A stretch of DNA of 64,000 nucleotides. It comes from Alteromonadaceae bacterium M269 (GTDB lineage Bacteria > Pseudomonadota > Gammaproteobacteria > Enterobacterales > Alteromonadaceae). Below the pieces are notes generated by a model. It ran no database searches and was not told the origin of the DNA. It saw only the letters and a list, made by a program, of their open reading frames with translations. Location of the stretch: positions 1,116,001-1,180,000 of the forward strand of contig SMNZ01000001.1 of NCBI GenBank assembly GCA_004353515.1. The letters run 5' to 3'. The translations under genes were made by a program, and so were the position numbers. Shown here one piece after another: positions 54,397 to 64,000 of this stretch (positions are counted from its first letter, which is position 1; every line of letters starts with the position of its first letter).

Positions 54397-57300
54397 TTAA
54401 TCAACACTCGTTGAAGAGCTTCCTTTAAACAAAGCAACATTCTTAAGTGCAAGTGGGATTAGAGCGAAAATCGTACTTAGTACCCCTAAGCCAGACTCTA
54501 TGGCATCAGTGGCAGAAAACGCCATTATCGCTAAAATAGTAATTACTGTCGCGAATACCGGAATACGGAAGTAACTCCAACTACTTTTTTGACTCTCTTC
54601 AAACCATTGAGCAACAGTATCTTTATTCTCTGCGGTAAGTACAAAACGCTTAAAGCTTTCATTGATGATATGCCAACCGTAGTAACGGTAGACATATCCA
54701 CGCCTAACAAGGTGCTCTAAGGGTTCAATATTCATTGGGTTGGGTTGCATACCATGAGCAAGCTGCAATAAAACCAACCGTTCAGCTTTAGTACATAGCT
54801 CCCATCGGTAACGATAATCTGCTCCAAAATTAGCACCACAATATTCGATCACTTGGTCTCGAGACCATTCATTGAATATCTTCTGTTTAAAGCAAAATTT
54901 CTCAAACTGAGCTTTTTTCGAAACAATCTCGGGCCAGGCCGAAAATTCATGAGCCATGGCAGATTCCTTATCATCCCATATATAAGCAATACTAGTCTTA
55001 TCAGGCGCAACCCAATCATAATGCTTATCGAATTTCCTGAATAAGTTAGCCCACTTCAAGCTCTCACTAGCACCGGCATAATCATCAACCACCATACGAT
55101 TAGGATAAGCTGCCTGATTGATCATTCGGTAGAGAGGAGAAATATCGCATAAGAGCACGATTTTGATATTTGACAAGGACATAAGAAGCTCTAACACAGA
55201 GAGTAAGCGCTGCCTTAAAATTCGCTCAAAAGCTATATCTTCGACTCCCTCAATAGCTAAAAGATAGGTTTTATCACAGCTTTTACTCCATTCGCTTAAT
55301 GCTCCTCTAGGGACAAAAACACCATGTTTATTAAACAAGTTACATATTATATTTTCTTCTTCATATCCCCCCTCCAGTAGCTCCTTGACATGAATTGGGG
55401 TATTACTGGTCAATGTTCCATCATTCTGTTGAAGCCTTTCTGACCAATCCTCTCGAGGCCTAATAATCATCAAGTATGAAGAGTTCAATAAAATATCTTC
55501 CCCAGCAGGCTCCGGATGCCAATGAGATGGAATATAAATGCCGTACATACGTCTACCAATCCAGTCAACGACCATAATAGAAACTAAACCTAAGATAATT
55601 AGAGAAGCTAAATATCCGAGAAGTAACTCCCAAGTGTTGGTATCTCCGATGGCGGTCAGTTCTGATTGCTTATTAAATACATTTATGAATGACTCAAATG
55701 AGCCAGCATTTCGTATATCAACTTCGCCCGTTAGATGAATTAGTAGCTGTTTATTGATCGTGTGCTGAAGGTTTGTGTTTTCTATAACGCGTTTCACGAC
55801 ATCATAACTTATTGATTGTTTCGAACTAGGAAGAACGTTGTATTTTTGCTCAACAACACTTTCTAAGTCTTCATTGAGGTTTTCGAAGCATGTTTGCTGT
55901 ATTTCCCCCACGTTCGTAGCAATTTCAGTGGAATATTTACCGAAATAACAAATTGGGAAGTTACTTTTCTCGTCCAAGTATATACGATCATAATCATAGG
56001 TTTTATCGCGGTACTCCTTAATGCTACCGAAGGAGGTCAACACATTTTGATAAACTCTATTTTGATCGTATCGTTTTAAAGCTTCATCCAACGGTGTGCT
56101 TACCCTAGAGAAGACAAATGCGCCAAGTAAAATTGGAATAATAATCAGTAGAATGATAAGTGTTGCTAAGTACTTTATACGCCCTTTAGCACTATCTTCG
56201 GCGTTCTGAGGTCTTAATCGAGCCATCCAAGTAACTTGAGGATATTTTGCTGACAGCGAACCTAAAATAGCTATCACAACAAAAACACAAAATAAGACTA
56301 AAAATGTTGCTAAAGCTGAAGAGAAAGCTTTAAGCAATATCAGATTTCTCGATTCATTTTTATTAAAGAAGACAACGAGCGTCCAAGGCACACCTTGATA
56401 TAATGCTCCCGCAGTAAAATGGTGGTCCTGACCTTGATATATAGTTTCAAAACTAATTGGAGACTGTGATTCAATACTGGAGTTTGCCAGTGCTCTCAAA
56501 GTTTTATTGTTGTCAGTTTCTACATAAACATGCTCTACCAAGCTACGGCTGTTGTTCGAGTGATACTGCACAATTCCAGAGGCATTATCGAAGACTAAAT
56601 AGCCGAAATTTGGGGGGAGTACAGCATTAAAAAATGTACGTAGCTTACTCCCGTAAGAGAAGACACTGTATTGGCCTTGTTCATTTTCCTCACCGTACGC
56701 CTCCGCAAATTGCGTCGTGACCTTTCCATCTTGAATATTGAATAAACGCTGAATATAGAGGCCTTTGCAGCTTTCACTAAAACTTCCACTGCCATGACCA
56801 TCTTCAATAGGTATTGGCCAAAGCTTACAGTCTCTAGCATTTTTGTAATAAGCTCTGTGACTTAAATCAAAATTCCTTAAGCTACGATATTGTTTCGGTG
56901 AAGAGTTAAATAACTTATTAGATACTTGGCCGGGGCAATTTGAGTCTTTGGGTAAAACAAATAAGCTCTCCAAAGCATAACCAATTTCGCCAAACCTGCG
57001 ACCACTGTACGCATTACTTTTATCAAAATTAAAGAGTCGATCACCAAAACCCTCGAAATCTTCAAAACCTGTATCTCGCTGAATATCAGAGTTACAGATA
57101 ACGTCAATAAAGCCATGGTCTAACCCCTCACTTTCCCAATGCTTTTCCGCTTCCTCCCTTATTGTACGAAACTCGTTTTCGAAACGACTGGAGATCTCGT
57201 TGAAAATAGCTTTTCTTCTCGCTTTGCTTGAAGCTTCTTCCTCCATATGCTGTTTCACAACAGCAGAGAAAGCTCCCAGCACAGTTGTAAACATCACTAT

Positions 57301-58617
57301 GGATATCAAAACACCTCTTCGAGTAAGTGACGTTATCCCTTGGTTAGGAGACATAAGTCTTAATCTGAGTAACGGGACAAATAGAATTAAAAGAGTAAGA
57401 GCACCAAGCCCAATAGCGACCTGTCCCCGAGAAATGCTCAACTTATCGGACAGCAACTGTGACTTACTGCGCAGACCAATAAAATAGAAGTCATTCTTTT
57501 TATGTTGAGTCCCTGAAAGTAAAAAATTGGCATTAGTATAGGGACTAACAAATACTCTGTATTCCACACCAGCAATTTCGATATCGGTGATGCCTGACAT
57601 TCCTGCACTACTAGTTTTTTTCTCGGTTTCTGATAAAGATTGAGTCGATATCCTTATATCGTTATTTAAACTTTGGTTAGCAGACGGCTGACGAGCCAAG
57701 TTACGTTGCTTCTTAAGCCTTTCGAGAATCGTTTGAACATGCTTGAATTCGAGGCCACTCACAGTCGAATCAATACGCGGATTTTCAATCCTGGTTAATA
57801 AATGCCCCTCTCCATCAACCAACATCAAAAGTGGGTGATGTGCCAAAGGCGCCGTAAATGCATCTTTTAAAGGGACTTTAAATGAATAATGAGCACCTTG
57901 AAAAATCTCTACATTTTTCTGGATCCAAGTTTGAGGATCATGACTGTCCCCTCCCTCTTCGATAAGTATCATTTTGCTCGCTGAGTCAGGGGCAACAACA
58001 TTATCAGCGATAGGTACTAGTTTTATATTCCGTAAGTCTTCTCCTAGAATCCTCTTAAGCTTATTCGCTTCAATCTCTAAATAATCGCGCTCCCCTCTGA
58101 GTTCACACTCTCGCTCATCATCGATAAGTTGCTTAATACATTGATAGTTTTCCCAGATTCCTCTTTTTATCGCTTCTTTATCTGAATCAACACCAGAGTG
58201 CTGTTTTCGGTTACTGAAGGAATTGTTATTCAAGTATTGAGAAGCTCTTTCCTTTATCTCCCTTAAAACCTCTTCACCATCAGAATCCTCAAGCTTCCCA
58301 TTGGTTTTTTTAACTTTTTGACTCTCTTTGTGCTGCCTAACGAATTTGTAATCTGCTATTTGCGATTCATAAACTTTAAGGTCTTCTTTGAATTTTAAGT
58401 ACTCGGTTTTCACTGCAAATTCTGCTCTATTAATTCGTCCCTTTTGATTATCCAACATACGAGAAAAGTCATTAATCTCCCGAAAATGAAGCTGGTTTTG
58501 ATAGTGTTCGTTTTTTTGAATTTTGAAGTAGTAGAAACCGATACTAACAATGGCCGCTAGTATGATTGAAACAAGCAGAATCAAAATACCGCTGTAACGG
58601 TTTGTATGCTTAGACAT
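54397..58617 (-). CDS. Large multi-spanning membrane protein with sensor-like ectodomains and degenerate NTPase-like domain
   Basis: 1406 residues and no family I recognise. TM segments lie near 10-31, 393-416, 428-450, 755-785, 812-838, 998-1024 and 1350-1392. Extracytoplasmic segments about 32-392, 451-755 and 839-997 include Cache/PDC-like stretches (FGYLVFDNASGIVQYHS; LMLVDGEGHLLTRIENP). The cytoplasmic part (about 1025-1350) has a Walker-B-like TYLLAIEGVEDI, then IKIVLLCDISPLY, and a winged-helix-like LCTKAERLVLLQLA. There is no P-loop. This suggests a receptor with an inactive STAND/AAA-like output domain. The gene is a single unit. Confidence 0.75.
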   Translation of the reverse strand: MSKHTNRYSGILILLVSIILAAIVSIGFYYFKIQKNEHYQNQLHFREINDFSRMLDNQKGRINRAEFAVKTEYLKFKEDLKVYESQIADYKFVRQHKESQKVKKTNGKLEDSDGEEVLREIKERASQYLNNNSFSNRKQHSGVDSDKEAIKRGIWENYQCIKQLIDDERECELRGERDYLEIEANKLKRILGEDLRNIKLVPIADNVVAPDSASKMILIEEGGDSHDPQTWIQKNVEIFQGAHYSFKVPLKDAFTAPLAHHPLLMLVDGEGHLLTRIENPRIDSTVSGLEFKHVQTILERLKKQRNLARQPSANQSLNNDIRISTQSLSETEKKTSSAGMSGITDIEIAGVEYRVFVSPYTNANFLLSGTQHKKNDFYFIGLRSKSQLLSDKLSISRGQVAIGLGALTLLILFVPLLRLRLMSPNQGITSLTRRGVLISIVMFTTVLGAFSAVVKQHMEEEASSKARRKAIFNEISSRFENEFRTIREEAEKHWESEGLDHGFIDVICNSDIQRDTGFEDFEGFGDRLFNFDKSNAYSGRRFGEIGYALESLFVLPKDSNCPGQVSNKLFNSSPKQYRSLRNFDLSHRAYYKNARDCKLWPIPIEDGHGSGSFSESCKGLYIQRLFNIQDGKVTTQFAEAYGEENEQGQYSVFSYGSKLRTFFNAVLPPNFGYLVFDNASGIVQYHSNNSRSLVEHVYVETDNNKTLRALANSSIESQSPISFETIYQGQDHHFTAGALYQGVPWTLVVFFNKNESRNLILLKAFSSALATFLVLFCVFVVIAILGSLSAKYPQVTWMARLRPQNAEDSAKGRIKYLATLIILLIIIPILLGAFVFSRVSTPLDEALKRYDQNRVYQNVLTSFGSIKEYRDKTYDYDRIYLDEKSNFPICYFGKYSTEIATNVGEIQQTCFENLNEDLESVVEQKYNVLPSSKQSISYDVVKRVIENTNLQHTINKQLLIHLTGEVDIRNAGSFESFINVFNKQSELTAIGDTNTWELLLGYLASLIILGLVSIMVVDWIGRRMYGIYIPSHWHPEPAGEDILLNSSYLMIIRPREDWSERLQQNDGTLTSNTPIHVKELLEGGYEEENIICNLFNKHGVFVPRGALSEWSKSCDKTYLLAIEGVEDIAFERILRQRLLSVLELLMSLSNIKIVLLCDISPLYRMINQAAYPNRMVVDDYAGASESLKWANLFRKFDKHYDWVAPDKTSIAYIWDDKESAMAHEFSAWPEIVSKKAQFEKFCFKQKIFNEWSRDQVIEYCGANFGADYRYRWELCTKAERLVLLQLAHGMQPNPMNIEPLEHLVRRGYVYRYYGWHIINESFKRFVLTAENKDTVAQWFEESQKSSWSYFRIPVFATVITILAIMAFSATDAIESGLGVLSTIFALIPLALKNVALFKGSSSTSVD

Positions 58618-59219
58618 CGTCTTCTCAAGCTCCTTTGAGGCACATACAGCGTTACAACTGCACCAATATTTTTATTTATTAAAGCGTCAGGATGCTTCTT
58701 ATTTTGTTTATTTTTTAGTCTACTCCTGCCCTATTAGTTTTGTAAATAGTTTTCATATTTGGGTAAATTTCAACTGCGCTCGAGTAGTTGGAAAGGTTAG
58801 TTCTATTCATACACATTGATTTTTCACCAATCCAAAATGAAACAATTGACTGCAATAGGAAGGCGTCCAATCGGGTCACATTTAGGGTCTATTGATTTTT
58901 GTTGTGTGCTTTCGACTGATATATCAGCCTGCAAAGCTTAGCCTTAACCAAAAAACCTTTATTGAGAACAGAATCTGTACAGCAAAGATCGACAGACCCT
59001 AGTCACGTAATTGAAAAACTTGCAGATAACCTAATCGTGACAAACTCAAATTGAATAAAAATCCTCATTTAGGAATGCATGATTGTCATATGCACGTCAT
59101 AACAATTAGGGTAAAGTTGTTCCCCTTTGCACGAGTCTAGCTCGTTGTTATGTCGTTCACTTTTTAAAATAAGTATAAGCGGACGTTAGAAGTTCGTTGT
59201 TCTTTGGTGTTTGAACTTT
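58618..59219. other. ~600-bp divergent intergenic region
   Basis: Promoter region for the 1406-residue gene (minus) and a chemoreceptor (plus). It contains a 12-bp palindrome CTGATATATCAG (58916-58927) and an inverted pair TAGGGTCT (58883-58890)/AGACCCTA (58994-59001). No coding frame with SD, RNA gene or repeat array was seen. Confidence 0.5.
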
Positions 59220-61148
59220 ATGAATCAATTGTCTATCAAACAAAAAATAATTCTTACTATCACTCTCTTCATTTTGCTCACAGCTTCTATTGTTGGTGCT
59301 ATCGGAATGATCACCGCCAGAAGCAATATAAAAGAGCGAGTATTAACGAATGAGCTACCTAATATCATTAAACGTATAGGTGGCGAGATAAACCATGAGA
59401 TTGAACTGATGCAGACAATAGCGCAACAAGTCGCATCAGATGAATATATTTTGGAATGGAATAGGAACGGACAAAATAAAGCGGAAGAACCTACCCTAAT
59501 AAGAAAACTCAGTAATATTGCACGTGATAACAATCTTAGTTCAGTATCTTTCGCCGATAGACAGACAGCTAATTACTGGAACCAAGATGGCTTTTTACGT
59601 CAATTACAGAATAATGATGCTGACGGCTGGTTTTTCTCCTATACCTCTAGCCCAAACGAAAACTTAGTCAGTATTTATCGCGAACCTGATACAGGAAAAA
59701 CTGACCTCTACGTCAATTACCAACAACTCAATGGACGCGGCTTATCGGGCGTATCTAAGTCATTCAAAACGGTTACAGACTTATTAGATAGTTTTAAAAT
59801 TGAAGAGACTGGTTTTGTTTATTTGGTAAACGGGGACGGCCAAGTTCAATTGCATAGAAACACTAGCTTGTTAAACAAAGCGACGTTGAGTTCTCTCTAT
59901 AACAGTGAATCTTCAAGACAGCTCCTTAACAAGAGTAACTTTAATTTGGTCGATACCGAACTTGATGGTCACATGTTTTTGGTTGCTACCAGCTATATTC
60001 CTAGTATGGATTGGTTTGTAGTAGCACAAGTTCCTCAGGATGAGATTTTCGAGCAACTCAACAGTGCCAGATGGCAAATTATCATCTGGTCTTTGATTAC
60101 CGCCATCGGAGGTACAGTAGCGGCATGGTTTGTCTCAAGTTCAGTAACCAGCCCTATCAATAAACTAGCGGAAATATTCCATCAATTAGGTGAAGGTAAA
60201 GCTGACCTCACCTATCGCTTATCTGAAGCGGGCCAAAAGGAAATAGCGACAGTCTCTACCGGATATAACAGCTTTATGGACAAACTCCACAAAGTGTTTG
60301 AACAGATTGCATCCAGTAGCTCGGAGCTGAGAAGTGTATCTATCTCCTTAAGCACTAAAGCAGAAAAAACGAATGATGGCGTTAAAACGAATAGAGAGAG
60401 CACAGATCACATATCGACCACACTAAAAGAAGTGAACCTCAATGTAGGAACGGTAGCAAAGAGCGCGTCCGATGCTGTTGAAGTCGCCGAGCAAATCAGT
60501 AAAGATGGCGAAATCATTAGCCATGTTATCTTGGATGCTCAAAAAGACATTAATCACTTAGTCGATAAAATACGAGATGTTGCCAACGTTATCGAATCAC
60601 TAACCAACAACACTGAAACAATAGCAACAGTGCTGGAGAATATTCAGGCAATCTCTGATCAAACGAACTTACTCGCTCTTAACGCAGCAATCGAAGCTGC
60701 AAGAGCTGGAGAACAAGGTCGTGGATTCGCTGTTGTTGCCGATGAAGTTCGCAGCTTAGCAGGCAGAACAACAGATTCAACACAGCAAATCCAGTCCATT
60801 ATGGAAGAGTTGAAACATACTTCTGCCAAAGCCACATCTGAAATTGAACTGATTGTTGAACAATCGAAGAGCTCTGCAAAATCCATAGGTGAAGCAGAGA
60901 AAACACTAAAAGATAACAGCTTACACTTTGTTGAGATCTCAGAAGCAAACAAATCTGTTGCTAGTGCAACAAATGAACAATCGGAAAGTATTGAGCTCAT
61001 TAATTCACGTATGAACGACATTCATAGAGTAGCTAGTCAAAATATGGAAAACGTTGGTCATATCAACAACGACACTCATAGCTTGAATGAGCTCGCTGAG
61101 AAACTCGATAACTTGATTATTCAGTTTATTGGAACAAGTCGTTCCTAG
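59220..61148 (+). CDS. Methyl-accepting chemotaxis protein with periplasmic Cache domain
   Basis: 642 residues from ATG 59220 (TTG 59211 is an alternative). TM1 (about 10-32), a periplasmic dCache-like sensor (about 35-275, with [21 protein letters not shown] and [17 protein letters not shown]), TM2 (about 285-305), HAMP (about 306-358), then the MCP domain with tip motif [38 protein letters not shown] (about 480-518). The ligand is unknown. The stop codon overlaps the convergent araC-type gene by 4 bp. Confidence 0.94.
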   Translation: MNQLSIKQKIILTITLFILLTASIVGAIGMITARSNIKERVLTNELPNIIKRIGGEINHEIELMQTIAQQVASDEYILEWNRNGQNKAEEPTLIRKLSNIARDNNLSSVSFADRQTANYWNQDGFLRQLQNNDADGWFFSYTSSPNENLVSIYREPDTGKTDLYVNYQQLNGRGLSGVSKSFKTVTDLLDSFKIEETGFVYLVNGDGQVQLHRNTSLLNKATLSSLYNSESSRQLLNKSNFNLVDTELDGHMFLVATSYIPSMDWFVVAQVPQDEIFEQLNSARWQIIIWSLITAIGGTVAAWFVSSSVTSPINKLAEIFHQLGEGKADLTYRLSEAGQKEIATVSTGYNSFMDKLHKVFEQIASSSSELRSVSISLSTKAEKTNDGVKTNRESTDHISTTLKEVNLNVGTVAKSASDAVEVAEQISKDGEIISHVILDAQKDINHLVDKIRDVANVIESLTNNTETIATVLENIQAISDQTNLLALNAAIEAARAGEQGRGFAVVADEVRSLAGRTTDSTQQIQSIMEELKHTSAKATSEIELIVEQSKSSAKSIGEAEKTLKDNSLHFVEISEANKSVASATNEQSESIELINSRMNDIHRVASQNMENVGHINNDTHSLNELAEKLDNLIIQFIGTSRS

Positions 61149-61873
61149 TTAGCTTGAGAAGGTAAAATACCATAGGTTTTACGGTACACCCGAGAGAAAG
61201 CATCGCTGCTTCGATATCCAAAACGAGCAGCGACTGCTTTAACCTGTTCGCCTTTTAGAATGGCTACCCTCGCCGCTGTCATTCGCCAAAGCTTCAAGTA
61301 AGACATTGGCGACATTCCCACCCTATTTTGGAACACATTCATAAACTGAGAACGAGACATATTAGCGATATCAGTAAAATCATCTATTCGCCAATGCTTT
61401 CCCAGGTCCTCATGAATAGCCACGATAACTGAGCTTAGTCGAGGATGAGCTAACCCGGCTAAAATACCAACTTCCACATTTTGTTTTTCAATGCTATGTC
61501 TAAGTACTGCTACCACTATGAGATCGCATAATCTTCCCAATGCAAACTCACCGCCACAACGATGTCTTTCTGTTTCAGTTATAATGAGTAGCGCGAGGTT
61601 TTTTATGGCTTTTTCCTCTGTGAGGTCAATTTCAATGGTCTCCGGTACCATTTGCAATAATGGATTAAACACCCCTCCTAGATCAATGGAAGCAAAAGCC
61701 AGCACCGGATTTGGTGCAGTTTTATTACTCCTTAAACCTAAGAACAGAGTAAGCTTTTCGGGCTTGTTTGGCTGACCAATGATTAAAAGGTTGCTTTCCT
61801 CCACGTTGGCCGTTCGTCTAGAACGAACTTCAAAATGGTTAAGTAAGCAAGAGAGCCTATCAAAGCAGCTCAT
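61145..61873 (-). CDS. AraC-family transcriptional regulator
   Basis: 242 residues: an N-terminal cupin-like ligand domain (about 10-125, AraC_binding/cupin_6-like) and a C-terminal AraC HTH pair (about 150-240: [45 protein letters not shown] and [30 protein letters not shown]). It is divergent from the exported HAD gene (gap 90 bp), so that gene is its likely target. Homologues often regulate neighbouring enzymes. Confidence 0.92.
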   Translation of the reverse strand: MSCFDRLSCLLNHFEVRSRRTANVEESNLLIIGQPNKPEKLTLFLGLRSNKTAPNPVLAFASIDLGGVFNPLLQMVPETIEIDLTEEKAIKNLALLIITETERHRCGGEFALGRLCDLIVVAVLRHSIEKQNVEVGILAGLAHPRLSSVIVAIHEDLGKHWRIDDFTDIANMSRSQFMNVFQNRVGMSPMSYLKLWRMTAARVAILKGEQVKAVAARFGYRSSDAFSRVYRKTYGILPSQAN

Positions 61874-61963
61874 ATTTGGACTCTCAATCGGGTAATTAAG
61901 ACACTTATCATCATCTCACCTTATAAAATCTCTGACACTTCATTGCTTCAATAAAGGAAAAAT

Positions 61964-62740
61964 ATGCATTTTTTCAACCCACTCAAAACTTATGTTTTCG
62001 CCATCTCTTTTTGTTTCATAACACCAATGCATCAAGTTCTTGCTAACGATGCGCAACCGGATTTACCTAAACCTAAACTCATTATTTTTGATGTTAATGA
62101 AACTTTGCTCGATCTGGGCCCTTTAAGAAAAGCCGTCGGCCAAACAATAGATGGACGAGAGGAACTATTGCCACTTTGGTTTTCAACCATGCTTCACTAC
62201 TCTTTGGTGGATACCTTAACCAATGACTACCGTGATTTCGGTCAAATCGGCGCCGCAGCTTTAATAATGGTTGCTAAAAACCAAGGCATTGCTGTTTCTG
62301 AGCAAGAAGCTAAAAAAGCCATAATCGGAAATATAACCAAGCTTCCAGCTCATGCAGATGTCAAGTCCGGTTTAAGGCGCCTATCCTCAAAAGGCTTTCG
62401 CATTGTGAGTCTAACTAACTCTTCCAATAAAGGTGTAGCAGCTCAATTCAAGTACACTGCACTAACGCCTTTTTTCGAGAAGCGTTTTAGCGTAGAAGAC
62501 GTCAAAGCATTCAAACCACACCCTCGTCCCTATCAATGGGTACTAGATGAGATGGGCATTAAACCAAACGAAGCTTTAATGGTGGCTGCACATGCATGGG
62601 ACTTAGCAGGGGCGAAATCAGTGGGACTGCAAACCGCCTTTATTCAACGCCCCAATACAACCCTTTACCCCAACGCTCCTCGTCCAGACTACGTTGTCGA
62701 TGATCTACTCCAGCTTACCGAGCTGCTAATCAAGGAGTAA
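61964..62740 (+). CDS. Exported HAD-superfamily protein, haloacid dehalogenase type II-like
   Basis: 258 residues. A signal peptide (1-27, ending QVLA) implies a periplasmic location, unusual for type II haloacid dehalogenases. HAD motif I is FDVNETLLD (Asp44/45 nucleophile), motif II LTNSSN (about 151-156), the Lys motif VEDVKAFKPHPRPY (about 178-191) and motif IV AAHAWDLAGAKSVG (about 207-220). The substrate-binding Arg of classical L-2-haloacid dehalogenases (in LWRQ) is Phe here (LWFS), so another substrate is likely. Divergent from araC. Confidence 0.85.
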   Translation: MHFFNPLKTYVFAISFCFITPMHQVLANDAQPDLPKPKLIIFDVNETLLDLGPLRKAVGQTIDGREELLPLWFSTMLHYSLVDTLTNDYRDFGQIGAAALIMVAKNQGIAVSEQEAKKAIIGNITKLPAHADVKSGLRRLSSKGFRIVSLTNSSNKGVAAQFKYTALTPFFEKRFSVEDVKAFKPHPRPYQWVLDEMGIKPNEALMVAAHAWDLAGAKSVGLQTAFIQRPNTTLYPNAPRPDYVVDDLLQLTELLIKE

Positions 62741-62742
62741 TA

Positions 62743-64000
62743 CTACATTAGGCCGTATTCCAGCGCCTTCATGGTTGCCGCTGTACGGCCCGACACTCCT
62801 AGCTTTTTATATATCTTCTCTAAATGCGCATTAACTGTTTTAGGAGAGATATCTAAATCACGTGCCACTTCCTTATTAGATAACCCTAGTGTTAAAGATT
62901 GAAGTACGTCTTTTTCCCTTGGCGTTAGCTCTATCTTAGAGACACTCACTATCGACTCTCCACTTAATACAGCTAGTGCAGCATCAACAACCGTGGCATC
63001 AACGAGTTGAACTTTTAATGCATCACCTAGCAACTCAACAGCAGCTTTTCTTTCTTTAGCATTATGCCTCAGGTCAGAAAATCGTTCCGCTAACAAAACG
63101 GATACCTGCAACACACGCGCTTCAATGGGAATACTAGGTGCCGCCAAGCCCCGATAATGACCACTACCGTCCAGTCGTTCAAAAGCCATTGACGCAATAG
63201 CTGTTTCTTTGGAGAGAATGGGTGATCGACTGAGTATTCTCTCCGTCCAATAAGAAGCTAGTCTCAAACTTTCGTCCATCCATTGATTGGAGATTGCTTG
63301 CTTAGCTAATACTCCGTTAGGAACCGAGACAAAACCTAGCCTATGTAATTTGGCTGCGCGGACAATTCTCAGGCACTTTTCATGTTCCAAACCAAGACAG
63401 CTGGATATCTGCTGTGCGTAACTCGCAGCCAAGCGTGACACTCTTATCGCCTCGGGTTGCTTCAATGCCGCATAGTCTGAAAATAACGTGACAATATCAT
63501 CCAATTCACTTTTATTTTCATTACCCAGTTGATGAACTTCTGCAAATCGCAATGACTCAAGCAAAGTATTCTTATCGTCAATTTGTTCCAACCAACGAGA
63601 GGCATGTTGCCCGACTTTTAGTGCTAGGGAGGCGTCATAAATTTTTCCGCCTCTGGACTCGATCAACATAAGCGCACGGTTCAAACCATATTGTCGTGTG
63701 TAAATTTCCAAATCACTAACAACGGCAACAATCTGAGCAACTAGATCGATGTCTTCTCCCTTTTTTCCTGTTGGGTAACCGGAGCCATCCCAGTTTTCAA
63801 ACAAATCACTTATTGAGGGCAAAAGATTATCGATTTGATGCTCAGAACCCACTTCAGGTGAGGAAATACCTGCTCTAATTGCTATTTGTGCCATTGCTTC
63901 ACAATGAGCATTAGCTAGCGATGGCATATGTCCAGACAACGAGCTGATTTCTGGATGTTTCGTAATAAACGGGTTCCGACCAGCTAGAAGCTCCGAGCGA
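62743..64000 (-). CDS. HD-GYP-like/LuxR fusion regulator (5' end cut by window edge)
   Basis: The frame stays open to the right edge; the visible protein has about 418 residues (reading RSELLAGRNPFITKHPEIS before 63939). Two HD-GYP-like segments occur: GSGYPTGKKGEDI (about 75-90) and a second with LHRLGF in place of the usual LHDIGK and GSGHYRGL. A LuxR HTH ends the protein (LTPREKDVLQSLTLGLSNKEVARDLDISPKTVNAHLEKIYKKLGV). The second HD site has lost the metal Asp, so it may be regulatory. The start is off-window. Ends 2 bp from the convergent HAD gene. Confidence 0.85.
   Translation of the reverse strand, partial: RSELLAGRNPFITKHPEISSLSGHMPSLANAHCEAMAQIAIRAGISSPEVGSEHQIDNLLPSISDLFENWDGSGYPTGKKGEDIDLVAQIVAVVSDLEIYTRQYGLNRALMLIESRGGKIYDASLALKVGQHASRWLEQIDDKNTLLESLRFAEVHQLGNENKSELDDIVTLFSDYAALKQPEAIRVSRLAASYAQQISSCLGLEHEKCLRIVRAAKLHRLGFVSVPNGVLAKQAISNQWMDESLRLASYWTERILSRSPILSKETAIASMAFERLDGSGHYRGLAAPSIPIEARVLQVSVLLAERFSDLRHNAKERKAAVELLGDALKVQLVDATVVDAALAVLSGESIVSVSKIELTPREKDVLQSLTLGLSNKEVARDLDISPKTVNAHLEKIYKKLGVSGRTAATMKALEYGLM

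Overview
The window looks like chromosomal DNA of a free-living, probably marine gammaproteobacterium of moderate to low GC. The evidence is the gene orders dapB-carA-carB-greA, grpE-dnaK-dnaJ, nadK/recN/bamE and rnfH-ratA/smpB-ssrA, a tmRNA tag reading ANDENFALAA, a GlyGly-CTERM subtilase, PEP-CTERM proteins and a Fur-type haem uptake locus. A Kangiella/Aliikangiella-like or other Alteromonadales/Oceanospirillales-related host is my guess; 16S or marker-gene placement was not possible here. No IS element, prophage, CRISPR array, rRNA or tRNA gene was seen. The only RNA gene is ssrA.

Layout. 1-5.5 kb (minus): dapB, carA, carB and the first codons of greA, with a strong terminator-like hairpin in the carA leader. 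5.7-13.0 kb (plus): a tight seven-gene operon with two PH-domain membrane proteins (YdbS/YdbT type), a MacB/LolD-type ATPase, three consecutive HlyD-type adaptors and a MacB-type permease. This is probably an envelope-stress or antimicrobial-peptide export and resistance system. 13.0-20.9 kb: a TetR repressor and two transcription units, each preceded by an identical 23-bp palindrome. They encode a beta-propeller/dihaem peroxidase-like protein split by one in-frame TAA, a small membrane protein, an exported GyrI-like protein, a fatty-acid-hydroxylase-family membrane enzyme, a Rieske oxygenase lacking one canonical Rieske histidine, and its FAD/2Fe-2S reductase. 21.0-23.5 kb: a lipoprotein serine hydrolase, then a trypsin-like protease overlapping a membrane protein gene. 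23.7-29.6 kb: haem uptake (hugZ, hmuV, hmuU, hmuT, divergent TonB-dependent receptor) around a Fur box.

29.6-38.3 kb: an Aer-like chemoreceptor, a TrmH-family methyltransferase, a conserved protein of unknown function, a 2OG-Fe(II) oxygenase with an HxE ligand motif, and a large secreted subtilase. 38.6-48.4 kb is housekeeping: dnaJ, dnaK and grpE with two sigma-32-type promoters, nadK, a YiaA-like protein, recN with two LexA boxes, bamE, rnfH, ratA, smpB and ssrA. 48.5-52.0 kb: a membrane LytTR regulator, a lipoprotein alpha/beta hydrolase, a SigZ-type sigma factor and a glutathione S-transferase, the last two both ending in cysteine-rich tails. 52.0-54.0 kb: a tandem duplication of a PEP-CTERM gene with its leader and terminator. 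54.4-64 kb: a 1406-residue multi-spanning membrane protein, a chemoreceptor, an AraC regulator divergent from an exported HAD-family protein, and an HD-GYP/LuxR fusion that runs off the right edge.

The best candidates for undescribed biology are the TetR-controlled oxygenase/peroxidase regulon, the PH-domain plus triple-adaptor ABC exporter, the SigZ-GST cysteine-tail pair, and the 1406-residue membrane protein with sensor-like ectodomains and a degenerate NTPase-like cytoplasmic domain.
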